Notes: generated by a model from the sequence alone, not told the origin. A stretch of 64,000 nucleotides of DNA from CAYVQF01 sp964454015 (GCA_964454015.1 CAYVQF010000011.1:1-64000), one strand, 5' to 3'. Positions 1-9,516 are shown, counted from the stretch's first letter. Numbers and translations: made by a program.

Positions 1-5
1 CTTGG

Positions 6-30
6 AAACCCAAGAACAACGGGGTTTTTT
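6..30 (+). terminator. possible intrinsic terminator of a gene upstream of the window
   Basis: A 6-bp stem (AAACCC at 6-11, GGGTTT at 22-27) encloses a 10-nt loop and continues into a T run that reaches position 30. It probably ends a plus-strand gene lying before the window. The stem is short, so this is only a candidate. Confidence 0.4.
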
Positions 31-208
31 ATTTTCTTGACCGTGGATCAGGGGTGTACGGCGATGCTCAGTGCGTTGCGATCTGGGTTGCGAGCGTAGC
101 GTGGCACAGCTATCGTGATTTTGGATCTTTTCGTTAGGTGTGTGTCCGGCGGCGATACGCCTGGGCCGAGTTCGCGGATGTCTTTGCTAGTGACGGCTGG
201 GAGCGACT

Positions 209-2434
209 ATGTTGAATAGACGGGGCAATCTATTGCGGTGGCCAGGGCTTTTGCTGGTCGTGGTTTGGGGACTGCTTGTTAGCTGTGCGACGGAAGCGGA
301 TCTGACGGGGCGAGACCAGCACACGGGGTCCGAGACCGAGGTGGCAGACGATGGCGCCTTGGATCAGACGGTTGAAGTGCCCGATGCGCCTGAGTTGAGT
401 GAGATCGACCAGGTGAATGGCGATAGCGCAGACGTTCCGGGTGAGGTGGTTGAGCCTCTACCTGCGGACGAAGACAACGACACGATCTCGGATCTACACG
501 AAGGGCGGGCGCAGAACATCGACACGGACAACGACACGGTCCCAGACTACCTGGACCTCGACTCCGATGGAGACACCATTTTAGATAGGCATGAGGCGGG
601 TGACAGCGATTTGCGAACGCCTCCCATCGACAGTGACGGGGACACGGTTCCGGATTTTCGCGACCTCGACTCGGACAACAATCAGATACCCGACAGCGTA
701 GAGGGGGTGTTCGACCTCGACGGCGACACGGTCCCCAATTTCCGCGATTTCGACAACGACGGGGATTCAGCGCTAGACACTCAAGAGATCGTCGGTGGCG
801 CTGCCGATTGTGATGGCGATGGCGTGCCCGATCCCCTTGGAACGCCTGCCAACCCGCGCGACTGTGATGGCGATGGCGTTCCGGACTACAATGAGGAAGA
901 TTCGGACAAGGACTACATTTCGGACCGGCATGAGGGTTTCGTCTTTGACACGGACCGCGATGGCTTTCTCGATCGCTACGATCAGGACTCCGATGGGGAC
1001 ACCTTGCCCGATGCGATAGAGGCTGGGGATTTCGATCTGCGGACGCCGCCTGTCGATACGGATGGCGACACGATCCCAGATTACCGTGATCTCGATTCTG
1101 ACAATGATGGGCTTTCGGATGCCATCGAGGCGCAGATTGGGACCAACCCCCGCAATCCTGACACGGACGGCGATGGTGCCAGTGATCTCGTGGAGTACAT
1201 CGCGGGTACGGATCCCTTGGACAGCAACGACAACCCTCGGGCCAACGGCGATTTCATCTTTTTGGTGCCTTATGAGAAGCCGACGGCACCGTTGCGGGAC
1301 ACGCTGGAGTTCGCGACGTCGATTCGTTATGCCGATGTGTATTTCAGCTTCGATCGTTCGGCGTCGATGATCCAAGAGATTCAATCGTTGAGCGGTGGTT
1401 TGGCGAACATCATCAACCAACTGCGCTGTTTCGAGTACGCCAAGACTTGTGCGATCAACGAAGACTGCCAAGGTGGGCAGGTGTGTGGGCCGAACGGGAA
1501 GTGCATGCAGGATCCCCTTGCAGGGGATGGCTGCATCGCCGACATGTGGACTGGCTTTGGGCACTGGGAAGATATCGATACGTTCCAGAACAGGGTCTCT
1601 CTACAGCCCAACCCGCAGATGACGTCCCAGGCCCTGGCGGCGGTGACCTATACAGGTGCTTGGGAGGCGCCTTTCCAGCCGCCAGCGTGTGTGGTCAACG
1701 GCTCATTCTGTAACAACGCGTCGACCATTAACTGTTCGACCACACCGGGTCGGGTGGGTTGCGTGGGCTATAGGCCGGATGCGATTCGCATCTACATACA
1801 GGTCAGCGACGCCGATGATCAGTGTTTGGGCTCGCGTTGTGGCCAGTTCACGGCGGCCTTTGCTGGTCAGCAGATGCGAAGCTTGGACATCAAGTTCATT
1901 GGCCTCTACGGTTATGGACCGGGCGCTGACACGGGTGGCAACGGTACGCCGGAGAGTGTGGTGCACGATTTGGGTGTTGCTGCAGGGACGGTCAATGCTG
2001 AGGGCAAGCCGTTCATTTATCCGTGTCTGGACTCTGAAGTGGTGCCCAAGACGGTGTCGGCGGTGCGCGAGATTGCGCGTGGCGTGCCGCTCAACGTGAC
2101 CATCCACGCGGCGGATCTGCCGGATGATGACGGCGATGCGTTGCAATTCATCGACTACGTCGAGGTCAACGTGTCGAACCTGGGCAACTGTAGCCCTGTG
2201 AGCCAGACAGCGGACACCAACGGCGATGGCTACCGCGACGCCTTTCCGGCGTTGTTGCCGGGGACGCCGGTGTGCTGGGATGTGGTACCTGTGGCGGTCA
2301 ACACGATGGTGCCTGCTGAGCACGAGCCGAAGCTGTTCAAAGCGCGCTTGACCGTGTTGGGCGACGGTTCCCCCTTGGACAGTCGGAACGTGTTCTTCCT
2401 GTTGCCGCCTCTGATCGCCGGGACGATCAACTAG
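209..2434 (+). CDS. large secreted lipoprotein with Asp-rich calcium-binding (TSP3-like) repeats and a VWA-type MIDAS motif
   Basis: 741 residues. The N-terminus is a lipoprotein signal: a hydrophobic stretch ending in LLVSC, with Cys26 as the lipidated residue. Residues about 85-340 carry roughly ten DxDxDxxxD-type repeats (for example DTDNDTVPD and DSDGDTVPD), the signature of thrombospondin type-3 or EF-hand-like calcium-binding repeats. Next comes VYFSFDRSASM, in which Asp382, Ser384 and Ser386 form the DxSxS metal-ion-dependent adhesion site of von Willebrand factor A domains. A Cys-rich insertion follows directly (about 410-450, four or more Cys). The C-terminal part, about 450-741, resembles the remainder of a VWA fold plus a beta-rich domain, but I do not recognise a family there. 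Seen: signal, repeats, MIDAS. Inferred: a surface-exposed, calcium-stabilised adhesion or binding protein. It stands alone, with no operon partner. Confidence 0.85.
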   Translation: MLNRRGNLLRWPGLLLVVVWGLLVSCATEADLTGRDQHTGSETEVADDGALDQTVEVPDAPELSEIDQVNGDSADVPGEVVEPLPADEDNDTISDLHEGRAQNIDTDNDTVPDYLDLDSDGDTILDRHEAGDSDLRTPPIDSDGDTVPDFRDLDSDNNQIPDSVEGVFDLDGDTVPNFRDFDNDGDSALDTQEIVGGAADCDGDGVPDPLGTPANPRDCDGDGVPDYNEEDSDKDYISDRHEGFVFDTDRDGFLDRYDQDSDGDTLPDAIEAGDFDLRTPPVDTDGDTIPDYRDLDSDNDGLSDAIEAQIGTNPRNPDTDGDGASDLVEYIAGTDPLDSNDNPRANGDFIFLVPYEKPTAPLRDTLEFATSIRYADVYFSFDRSASMIQEIQSLSGGLANIINQLRCFEYAKTCAINEDCQGGQVCGPNGKCMQDPLAGDGCIADMWTGFGHWEDIDTFQNRVSLQPNPQMTSQALAAVTYTGAWEAPFQPPACVVNGSFCNNASTINCSTTPGRVGCVGYRPDAIRIYIQVSDADDQCLGSRCGQFTAAFAGQQMRSLDIKFIGLYGYGPGADTGGNGTPESVVHDLGVAAGTVNAEGKPFIYPCLDSEVVPKTVSAVREIARGVPLNVTIHAADLPDDDGDALQFIDYVEVNVSNLGNCSPVSQTADTNGDGYRDAFPALLPGTPVCWDVVPVAVNTMVPAEHEPKLFKARLTVLGDGSPLDSRNVFFLLPPLIAGTIN

Positions 2435-2571
2435 CCGCAGCGAGGTGCGCCGCCGTTGGGTGGTCGGCGGCGATTTGCTTCTGATGTCGTCTACTGAGAG
2501 CGCACGTGGGTCGACGGTGGTACGGCCTGGTCAGCGCGCCCGGGGAGAGGGGCCGGTCTGGGGGTGCGATT

Positions 2572-2832
2572 TCAAGGTTCTGAGATATCGCGTTCGCTCT
2601 GGAGTCTGAGGGTCTTGTTGCGCTTGAGCCAATACTCATAGCGAGGTTCACCGGTCTCACTGAGTCCCAAGATGACCGAGACGAGTTCCCAGCCGTAGGC
2701 GCCCAAGGTATTCAGTTCCACGTTGCGATTGAGGCGCCCGTCTTCGTAGAAGGTGACTTGGCTGGGGCGATCTTTGGGCGCGTAGCCGTAGAGGTGCTCA
2801 AAGACGACGTTGCTTTCTTTGATGACAGGCAT
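2572..2832 (-). CDS. small DUF4177-like protein
   Basis: 86 residues. The centre LNTLGAYGWELVSVI followed by a YEYWLKR end matches the DUF4177 pattern (a loop, then LxxLGxxGWELVSV, then a closing strand with F/Y-K-R). These small alpha/beta proteins have no established function. The ATG is preceded by AAGGGGAAAAA, a good ribosome-binding site at normal spacing. It is transcribed away from the large regulator gene at 3070, from a shared intergenic region of about 240 bp. No partner gene suggests a role. Confidence 0.75.
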   Translation of the reverse strand: MPVIKESNVVFEHLYGYAPKDRPSQVTFYEDGRLNRNVELNTLGAYGWELVSVILGLSETGEPRYEYWLKRNKTLRLQSERDISEP

Positions 2833-3069
2833 TTTTTCCCCTTCGTGGGCCCAGGCGGTGCTTCGCCAGAGAAGCGCAGCGTGTTCTCAACGCAGCATTG
2901 CATAGCAAATCGACGTGGGCAGCGCAATCAGATACCGAGAAATGGTGGGTTTGGTTCGATTGTTGTGATATGGGCAGCACGCGAAGCGTGCGGCAGCTTG
3001 TGTGTTCGGCGAAAGGAAATAGACTGCAGCGTGATTCGAAAATGGCAATGAGCGGGCAAGGCGAAGGAA

Positions 3070-5505
3070 ATGACGCGAGAGGACCGAGGGATGGGTGAAC
3101 TGGTAGAAGCGGCGCTAAAGAAGATGCAGCCTGGGATTCTCTACAGCCGATCGGAGTTGCTGGAGATGCTAGGGATCGGCGGTGGTGCGTGGAAGGCGGT
3201 GGTCGACACGCTCGTTGAATCGGGGCGGGTGACGCGGCGTGGAGAGAAGCGTGGGACGCGCTATTTTTTGGCAGCCACGGAGACGGCCTCGGTGGATGGA
3301 GGCGAAGGGGTGCGGATTTCCGACAGAGCCAAGCAGATCTTGGTGGTGCTGTCGGAGAACCCCGAGGCGTCTAGGGCGGCGCTTCTCGAGGAGACGAAAC
3401 TCAGCGTGAGCGAGTGGAACCGGGCCATTCTGGAGCTGGTCGATGCTGAGCTGGTGGTGCGTGTCGGTGATCGCAAGGGTGCTCGCTACCACGTCAATGC
3501 AGCGGCGCGCCAACAAGTAGACTTCGTCGTTTCGACGACGGAGGCGCACGCTGCCCGCAAGAGTGAAGGGGTGAGTCCGCGGGCCTCACAGAAGAAGCAG
3601 AAAGGGCTTGCGACGCCTGCGGGGCAGGCGGTGTCGCCGCCTGGAGAGGCAGGGGGCGGTGCGCCGGCTGCCGAAGATGTCGCGCCGCAGGCGGTGAAAG
3701 TGGCGCCGGCGTCTGAGCCTGAGAGCAAGGCGCCGCGGCGTGAACCGGTGTCGGCCACGACGCCGTCGGTCGTGGTCCGGCGTTCACCGTCGCAACCTCA
3801 AGGGCTGAGGGCCGTTGTGGCCCCCACGCCAGGTGCGCTCGAGGTGGACGAGAGGGATGGTGGTGCGCTTCGCACTGGGACAGCGCGTGGGCCTGCTGCG
3901 GGTGCGGTGAGCGGGCCTGCGGCGTCGGTGCGCGGTGCCGTGCGGCCGCCTTCTCAGCCTCAAGGCTTGGCGGCGGTGTCACCGAGCGGGGTGGCTCGCC
4001 CGTCGGATGGCGTTGCGACGGGCGCTTCGCCAAGCGATGGTGGCGGGCAGCGATGGCGTGGCGGCGATGACGGGGTTGCTGCCCGACCTGGGTCGCGGGT
4101 GCCCGCGTCTCCGCCCGGTGGGCTTCGGCGCGTGGAGCGTCCTGGAGAGCCGCTGCGCGCGGAGAGCCTGGGTGGCAGTAGCGGGGCTGCAGAGGGTGGC
4201 CCCCCGAGCCTGCGGCGGAAGGCGGTGGTGGTGGCGCCGCGTACGGCGGGCAAGGGCGGCGATCGCGCAGGTGGCCGGATGGGGCCAGGGGCGGTGAAGC
4301 CATCGGTGACGGTGAGTTTTGCCAGCGTGCCGCCGCCAGCGAGCTCTGGGGCGACGGGGCGCGTGCCGACGCTGGCGTCGGTTTTTCCCGACAAGCCTGT
4401 GACGCCGGGTGGGGAGGAGGTCAAGAAGGCTCCTGCGGTGACCGAGGCTTTGCCAGCCAAGCGCTTAGCGCCAGGGGCTGGGTCTGCGGCGTTGGCGCCG
4501 GTGCCGATTTTGGCAGGTCGACGGCCCAGCAAGACGGAGTCGCTGCCCATTTTTGCCTTTAGGGCGTCACAAGCCGGGCGCTTTGACGTGGACTTCGAGG
4601 GTCTGCGCAAGGTGCTGCGTGTGTCCAGCTCGGTGCCCATCGTTGGTTTGCTGTCGACGCGTCGTCTTTCGCCGGATTTCTGGATGGCCGTTGCGGCGTT
4701 GGCCAACTCACAGGGCGGGGTGGTCTTACTCGGGGTGCGTCGCCGGCACAGCGGATCCTTTTTTGTGAAGGGGATCAGGCATCCGGGTCCGGTGATGCGA
4801 GCTGTGGTGGAGGATTTCGAGGACCGCGAGGTGATCAGCGCCGAGCCATTTGATGAGCGGGCGGTCAAGCTCATCAAGATTTGTAAGCGCAATGTCATCC
4901 GAGTGGATGTCGCGGCGCGTGCGGCGGGAGCCAAACCGATCTACGTCAGAGACGACGCCTTTTCGCGCCGCCCCAGAGCGGGGACCTTCGTCTGTCGCGA
5001 AGGTCAGGTGCACAAGTGCAGCGTTGAAGAGACCAAGGCGCTGTGGGCCGCTTGGGCGGCGCCCTTCGTGCCCGACTGGGATCAGGTTGGGACTTGCTGC
5101 GCCGTGACGGAGGTGAGCGCAGCCGTCGCCTTGGGGGGAGAGGAGCGCGGGAGCGGGCAGGGGTCGACCCAGCAGGGGCGCCTCTTTGGGGGGGAAGGCG
5201 ATGACGGTGCGGAGACGCCAGCGCTCAAGGCGCGCTTGCGCCGCCTAGCGCCGCCGCCACTTGCGGGGGCGATGCGGGAGCGTTTGGCGGAGATAGCCGA
5301 GCCAGCGCGGCGTCACCCTCGCTTGGCCACGACGCGGCTCCATGAGATCATCATCGAGCTGTGTCGCTTGGCATCCATCGACATCGAACAGTTGGGCGAG
5401 CTGCTCAGCAGGCGCCCGGTGACCATTCTCGAGCGCTATGTCGAGCCCCTGTTGCGCAGCGGCAAGATCCACGTCGACGAACACGACCGTTTCTTTGCCT
5501 GCTAG
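3070..5505 (+). CDS. Schlafen AlbA_2 domain protein with winged helices and a long disordered linker
   Basis: 811 residues. Residues 1-145 look like two consecutive winged-helix units, each ending in a basic wing (RRGEKRGTRYFL; VGDRKGARYHV). Residues about 165-500 are low-complexity, rich in Pro, Ala, Gly, Ser and Arg, and likely disordered. Residues about 500-660 match the AlbA_2/Schlafen nucleic-acid-binding domain, with the hallmark ALANSQGGVVLLGV and a later YVRDDA...R segment. The last 90 residues look like a further winged helix, as in the RecG-like C-terminus of AlbA_2 proteins. Known of the family: AlbA_2 proteins are mostly DNA-binding regulators or defence-associated. Inference: a DNA-binding regulator whose linker spans distant sites. 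ATG 3070 has AAGGCGAAGGAA upstream; ATG 3091 with GAGAGGA is an equally possible start. Confidence 0.8.
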   Translation: MTREDRGMGELVEAALKKMQPGILYSRSELLEMLGIGGGAWKAVVDTLVESGRVTRRGEKRGTRYFLAATETASVDGGEGVRISDRAKQILVVLSENPEASRAALLEETKLSVSEWNRAILELVDAELVVRVGDRKGARYHVNAAARQQVDFVVSTTEAHAARKSEGVSPRASQKKQKGLATPAGQAVSPPGEAGGGAPAAEDVAPQAVKVAPASEPESKAPRREPVSATTPSVVVRRSPSQPQGLRAVVAPTPGALEVDERDGGALRTGTARGPAAGAVSGPAASVRGAVRPPSQPQGLAAVSPSGVARPSDGVATGASPSDGGGQRWRGGDDGVAARPGSRVPASPPGGLRRVERPGEPLRAESLGGSSGAAEGGPPSLRRKAVVVAPRTAGKGGDRAGGRMGPGAVKPSVTVSFASVPPPASSGATGRVPTLASVFPDKPVTPGGEEVKKAPAVTEALPAKRLAPGAGSAALAPVPILAGRRPSKTESLPIFAFRASQAGRFDVDFEGLRKVLRVSSSVPIVGLLSTRRLSPDFWMAVAALANSQGGVVLLGVRRRHSGSFFVKGIRHPGPVMRAVVEDFEDREVISAEPFDERAVKLIKICKRNVIRVDVAARAAGAKPIYVRDDAFSRRPRAGTFVCREGQVHKCSVEETKALWAAWAAPFVPDWDQVGTCCAVTEVSAAVALGGEERGSGQGSTQQGRLFGGEGDDGAETPALKARLRRLAPPPLAGAMRERLAEIAEPARRHPRLATTRLHEIIIELCRLASIDIEQLGELLSRRPVTILERYVEPLLRSGKIHVDEHDRFFAC

Positions 5506-5734
5506 TGTCGGCTGGGGCGCAGGGTGGGGCGCGCTGATTGGACACGGCCGCTAGCGGGGGGAAGGCCCCGGTCAAGGGTGCCGTGGCCGTGGTCTCGTGG
5601 GCCTTGCTCGAGGCGGGCTGGCTTCTACTGCGCTATTGTCGTTAAGATGACGGTGCAGTCGAAGGGCTTGTTTTTCGGAGAGGGCCCTGGCGTTCAGCGC
5701 GCCGGGTCGGTGAGGTGTGGCGATGGAGGTGGTG

Positions 5735-8179
5735 ATGACCGTTCTTTGGCGCCGATGGATGTCAGTGGGCGTGCTTGTGGGGATCTTGGGATTGCTCGTT
5801 GCCTGTGGCGATGAGAACGCGGGGGGCGCGACGACCATCGTGACGGGACAGGGGGTGGGGCAGAGTTGCACGATGGAGCGCAACTGCAGGCGGGGTTTGG
5901 GTTGTGTGGAGGGTGTATGCGCCGCGCGGGGTGACACCGTTGCTGGGGAGTCTTGTACCTTGACGGCAGAGTGCCTTCCTGGGCTTTATTGCGCCGCTGA
6001 TGGTCGCTGTGCGCCTGGTGGCACGGTGGGGCCTGAGGGCTTGTGTTCCTCGAGCGCCGACTGTGTCGCTGGTTGGGTGTGCCTGCCTGATGGCTTGGTG
6101 CAGCTCTGCCAGGCGGGGGGGACGGAGGATCTTCATGAAGGGTGTGCGAGGAGCGTGGATTGTCTCGCCGGTCTGGGTTGTGTCAATGGGCGGTGCAGCG
6201 CGCCTTTTCTCGGTGAGGTGGTGCAGGGGTGGCAGCGCGGCGCCTGTCTTGCAGGCAGCGGCGCGGCGCGGGCGCTTTTTCAGTTGCCGCGCGAGGGGGT
6301 AGAGGGGGTCGATTTTTTTGCCCTTCCCTATCCGAACGATGTGCACCGTCATGCCGACGGCCGTTTGAACCTGAGTGGGATGCCGATGCCGCCCGTTGGC
6401 AGCCGAGGGCAGGCGTGGCTGGCGGAGTTGGTGCGGGTGATCGAACGCGATGTGGACGGTTTTTCGCGCAATCCTGCGATGATCTTTCGGTTCTCTCGGG
6501 GGCTGGATTTGAGCAGTGTGGTCGACGCGTCGGAGAAGTTGCGGGCTGTGGTGGTGGACTTGACGGAAGATGAGCGTTGGGGTGAGGAGGTGCCCGTGGG
6601 CTGGGTGGCGGCGACGGGTCCAGGCAGTGGTGGGCTCTTCATCTGTGATGACTGGTTAGGCTTGCGTGCGGTGTGGGGGCGACCGCTGCGGGCTGGTCAC
6701 CGCTATGGGGTGGTTCTGCTTCGGGGCATGCGCAGCAGCACGGGCGAGGAGATTGGTGCCGACGCAGATTTTCTTGCGGTGATGGGGCCGACTTCGCCGA
6801 GCGATCCCGTGCTGGCGCGAGCCTGGGAGCGTTATGGGCCGCTGCGGGCTTATGTCGCCGAGCGCGGCTGGGGGGCAGACGAGGTGATCGGAGGGAGTGT
6901 TTTCACGGTACAAGATGATCGCTCTCTGTTGCCGGCCTTGCGGGCGGCGGTGCGTGCGGCGCCGCCGGGGGAGCTGCGGGAGTGGACGCGTTGTGGGCCC
7001 GGGGTGAGCAGTCCGTGTCAGGCTTCTGCGGTGGGACCCGAGGGTGGCTGGTCCTGTAGCGAGGAAGACGTCGCGTTTACGGAGTATCATGCGCTGTTGG
7101 CCATGCCCCAGGTGCAAGAGGGCGACAAAGCTTTTGTGGTTGCAAGTGATGGCGGTGCGCTGGCGATGGCTGATGGGTTGCCACAGGTGGTGGGCTGGGA
7201 GGATGTCTGTGTGGTGTTGAGTGTTCCCAAGGGTTCGATGCCTGAGGCGGGGTGGCCGGTGGTGGTGTATGCGCATGGGACGGGTGGCTCGGCGCGTTCG
7301 CAGATCGGCAATGGTTTGGCGGCGCGGATGGCGCGTGGGCAGTGGGCTGGGGAGGCGGCGGCGGCGGTGACCCTGGGCTTCGACCAGGTGATGCATGGGT
7401 CGCGGGCGGGTTCGAGCGGACGGAGCCCAGACGTGCTGTATTTCAATGCAGGGAATCCACAGGCGGCGCGTGGCAATGTGGCGCAGGGGGCGGCGGATTT
7501 GTTTTATTTGGCTTATGCGTTGGAAGGTGGTTTGGTGCTCCCCGTGGCGGGTGGAGGGCAGCGCTTGGATCCGGCGCGGGTGGCCTTGGTGGCGCACTCT
7601 CAGGGTTCGCAGTATGCGAGCTTGGTGGTGGGGCATGAGTCGACGTGGTCGGCGGTGGTGTTGAGCGGCGCTGGTGGCGGCTTGCTGAGGGGCATCCTCG
7701 ACAAGGGCTCGCCCTTCAGTATGAAGCAGGGTTTGGCGGCGCTGTTGGCTGATGATGAGATCGAGGAGTACCACCCGGCGCTGAATTTGGTGCAGCACTA
7801 TTTCGATGCCGTTGATGGTCTGAATCAGGCCATGGGGTTGCTGATGGAGGTGCCCGAGGGGCGCGGGCGACCGAACCTGTTTTTTGTCTATGGGGTGGGG
7901 GATAGCTATACGCCCACGAGCACCCAGCGCGCGTTGGGTGTAGCGCTGGGCGCGCCGCTGGTGGAGCCGGTTCTGGAGCCCTATGGTGGGGTATACACCA
8001 TGGCGCTGCCGGTGCGGAGCAATGTAGGGGGTGTCACGGCTCTGGCGCGACAGTATGCGCCCACAGACGACTGGGATGGGCACTTCGTGGCCACGCGGGA
8101 GGCGACGGCCATGGCCAACATCGATGCGTTTCTGGCGTCGTTCTTGGCGACGGGCTTGGCCGAGGTGCCGGCGCCCTAG
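5735..8179 (+). CDS. lipoprotein with Cys-rich repeats and an alpha/beta-hydrolase domain
   Basis: 814 residues from ATG 5735, chosen because GGAGG lies 5 nt upstream; GTG 5717 and ATG 5723 are alternatives. The lipobox is LLVAC with Cys24. Residues about 40-165 hold four repeats of the form C-x(5)-C-x2-G-x2-C-x(2-5)-G-x-C, the Dickkopf/EGF-like Cys pattern common in myxobacterial surface proteins. From about residue 515 the chain reads as an alpha/beta hydrolase: VVVYAHGTGG (oxyanion loop), then VALVAHSQGSQ with the nucleophile Ser at about 622, a possible acid in VYGVGDSYTP and a possible His in DDWDGHF. The nucleophile elbow is AHSQG, not the strict GxSxG. Inferred: a surface-anchored esterase or lipase of unknown substrate. 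The middle region, about 180-510, is not recognised. Confidence 0.8.
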   Translation: MTVLWRRWMSVGVLVGILGLLVACGDENAGGATTIVTGQGVGQSCTMERNCRRGLGCVEGVCAARGDTVAGESCTLTAECLPGLYCAADGRCAPGGTVGPEGLCSSSADCVAGWVCLPDGLVQLCQAGGTEDLHEGCARSVDCLAGLGCVNGRCSAPFLGEVVQGWQRGACLAGSGAARALFQLPREGVEGVDFFALPYPNDVHRHADGRLNLSGMPMPPVGSRGQAWLAELVRVIERDVDGFSRNPAMIFRFSRGLDLSSVVDASEKLRAVVVDLTEDERWGEEVPVGWVAATGPGSGGLFICDDWLGLRAVWGRPLRAGHRYGVVLLRGMRSSTGEEIGADADFLAVMGPTSPSDPVLARAWERYGPLRAYVAERGWGADEVIGGSVFTVQDDRSLLPALRAAVRAAPPGELREWTRCGPGVSSPCQASAVGPEGGWSCSEEDVAFTEYHALLAMPQVQEGDKAFVVASDGGALAMADGLPQVVGWEDVCVVLSVPKGSMPEAGWPVVVYAHGTGGSARSQIGNGLAARMARGQWAGEAAAAVTLGFDQVMHGSRAGSSGRSPDVLYFNAGNPQAARGNVAQGAADLFYLAYALEGGLVLPVAGGGQRLDPARVALVAHSQGSQYASLVVGHESTWSAVVLSGAGGGLLRGILDKGSPFSMKQGLAALLADDEIEEYHPALNLVQHYFDAVDGLNQAMGLLMEVPEGRGRPNLFFVYGVGDSYTPTSTQRALGVALGAPLVEPVLEPYGGVYTMALPVRSNVGGVTALARQYAPTDDWDGHFVATREATAMANIDAFLASFLATGLAEVPAP

Positions 8180-8190
8180 GGGTGTTGGGG

Positions 8191-9378
8191 TTAGGGCAGG
8201 TAAGCTGCGACGACGTGGGCGCAGGCGGCGCTGGTGTGGTCGACCACCTCTTGGGGCAGGGCGCGCAAGGCGTCGAGGTAAGTCGTGGCCTTGGCGTCGG
8301 CCTGCATGTGCTGGCTGACGGTGGTGAAGACCGCGGCGAGGTCGGGGGCTTGGGCCAGTCTGCGGTCCAGAGCGGGCCACAGGTCGAGGGCCCAGCGGTG
8401 TTCGGCCAGGCGTTTGTGGGTGAGCTCGGGTTTGGGGCCGGGGTTGGCGTGGTGGGCCTCGAGTGAGTTGGGCACCCGCGCCATGAAGGTCGCCAAACGC
8501 TTGCGCCGCTCGGCAATGCCGAGGTCGAGCATGGTCGTGGCCCGTTGGTAGAGCGCCCTGAGGTGGGGGTCGTGGGTGGCCATGGGCAGGCGCACTTCTT
8601 GGTACCACGCACGGAGGACATAAAGGTTGCCAATGAACTCGGCGCTCAATGCGATTTTGTGCGCCAGCGCGCCGAGTCGGTCCTGGGCGAAAGGCGCGTC
8701 GATGGCTTGCGGGAGTTCGCCGTAGATCCGGTCTGGACCGACGCTGCGGCGCAAGGCGTAGCCGGCGGGGATGACGCTGCCGAAGCCGACCTTGACGGGG
8801 CTGACGATCTGGCTCTGTCCGCCGATGAAAATGCGCCGCGCCCGGAGGAAGAGTCCGCCGGGCACATCGCCGAAGAGTGAGGCGAACTTGTCGCCCCAAG
8901 GGGTGAAATTATAGAGGGCCAGGGTGCTGCCGATTTCGGTGTGATCGCGGCGGCCGGTGCCGCCAGCGACGAGGGCGTCGCAGAAGTTGATGAGGCTGCC
9001 GGCGATGACGTAAGGCATGAGAATGGTCATCTTGTAGCCCACGTGGTGGCCGGCTTCGCCGCCCTCTTCGATGAGGGTGCCGCCGCGGATTTCAGCGTGG
9101 CCGCGGATGATGACATCATCGAGGAAGACTGCGTCCTGAAAGAAGCCGCCGTAAAGCTCGACCCGTCTTCCCGTGGCGATGTTGTCAAAGTAGCCGCCGC
9201 CACAGCGACCGAGGCAGGTGCCAGCGCCGAGGAGGGTGTGGCGCCCGCGGAGGGTGGTGCCGGGGAAGATTTCGACGCCGGCTTCGATGCGCTGGGGGTC
9301 GATGTCTTGGATGACGACGGCTTGGGGCGCGTGGATGACGACACCCCGATCGATGAGTTGGCTGACGAGTCGTTGCAT
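8191..9378 (-). CDS. left-handed beta-helix protein of the type annotated UDP-N-acetylglucosamine pyrophosphorylase (GlmU C-terminal-like)
   Basis: 395 residues. Hexapeptide-like turns run through the first 200 residues (DPQRIEAGVEIFPGTTL, VFLDDVIIRGHAEIRGGTLI), followed by SLINFCDALVAGG, HTEIGS and LYNFTPWGDK. These segments are typical of a deltaproteobacterial family with a left-handed parallel beta-helix resembling the acetyltransferase half of GlmU. There is no nucleotidyltransferase domain, so the pyrophosphorylase name should be treated with caution; acyl transfer to a sugar nucleotide is the more natural guess. The last 150 residues are helical and unrecognised. I chose ATG 9378: the frame stays open upstream to 9672, but that extension runs through tRNA-Leu and cannot be coding. 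Confidence 0.75.
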   Translation of the reverse strand: MQRLVSQLIDRGVVIHAPQAVVIQDIDPQRIEAGVEIFPGTTLRGRHTLLGAGTCLGRCGGGYFDNIATGRRVELYGGFFQDAVFLDDVIIRGHAEIRGGTLIEEGGEAGHHVGYKMTILMPYVIAGSLINFCDALVAGGTGRRDHTEIGSTLALYNFTPWGDKFASLFGDVPGGLFLRARRIFIGGQSQIVSPVKVGFGSVIPAGYALRRSVGPDRIYGELPQAIDAPFAQDRLGALAHKIALSAEFIGNLYVLRAWYQEVRLPMATHDPHLRALYQRATTMLDLGIAERRKRLATFMARVPNSLEAHHANPGPKPELTHKRLAEHRWALDLWPALDRRLAQAPDLAAVFTTVSQHMQADAKATTYLDALRALPQEVVDHTSAACAHVVAAYLP

Positions 9379-9516
9379 GGCATGCTCAGCGAGGGTGAGA
9401 AGGTCGCGTTTGCCTCCAGCGGCGCGGGGCCGTAGCTGGAGGAGATGGGCCTTTGGCTCACACAAGTCAAGCGATGCAGGGGTGCGGTTGGCTGCTGCGG
9501 ATCCTATTTGGGTGTA

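Noticed and set aside
2977..2991. GCACGC-GAA-GCGTGC hairpin between DUF4177 and the AlbA_2 gene
   Set aside because: Perfect but short, with no T tract and no matching site elsewhere in the window; probably chance in GC-rich DNA.
3494..4303. 269-codon minus-strand frame, very Pro/Arg/His-rich
   Set aside because: It is antisense to the low-complexity linker of the AlbA_2 protein, a composition artefact.
6656..8899. 747-codon open frame on the minus strand
   Set aside because: It is antisense to the hydrolase lipoprotein and runs into the next gene; the product is Arg/Pro/His-rich with no domain, typical of a GC-rich shadow frame.
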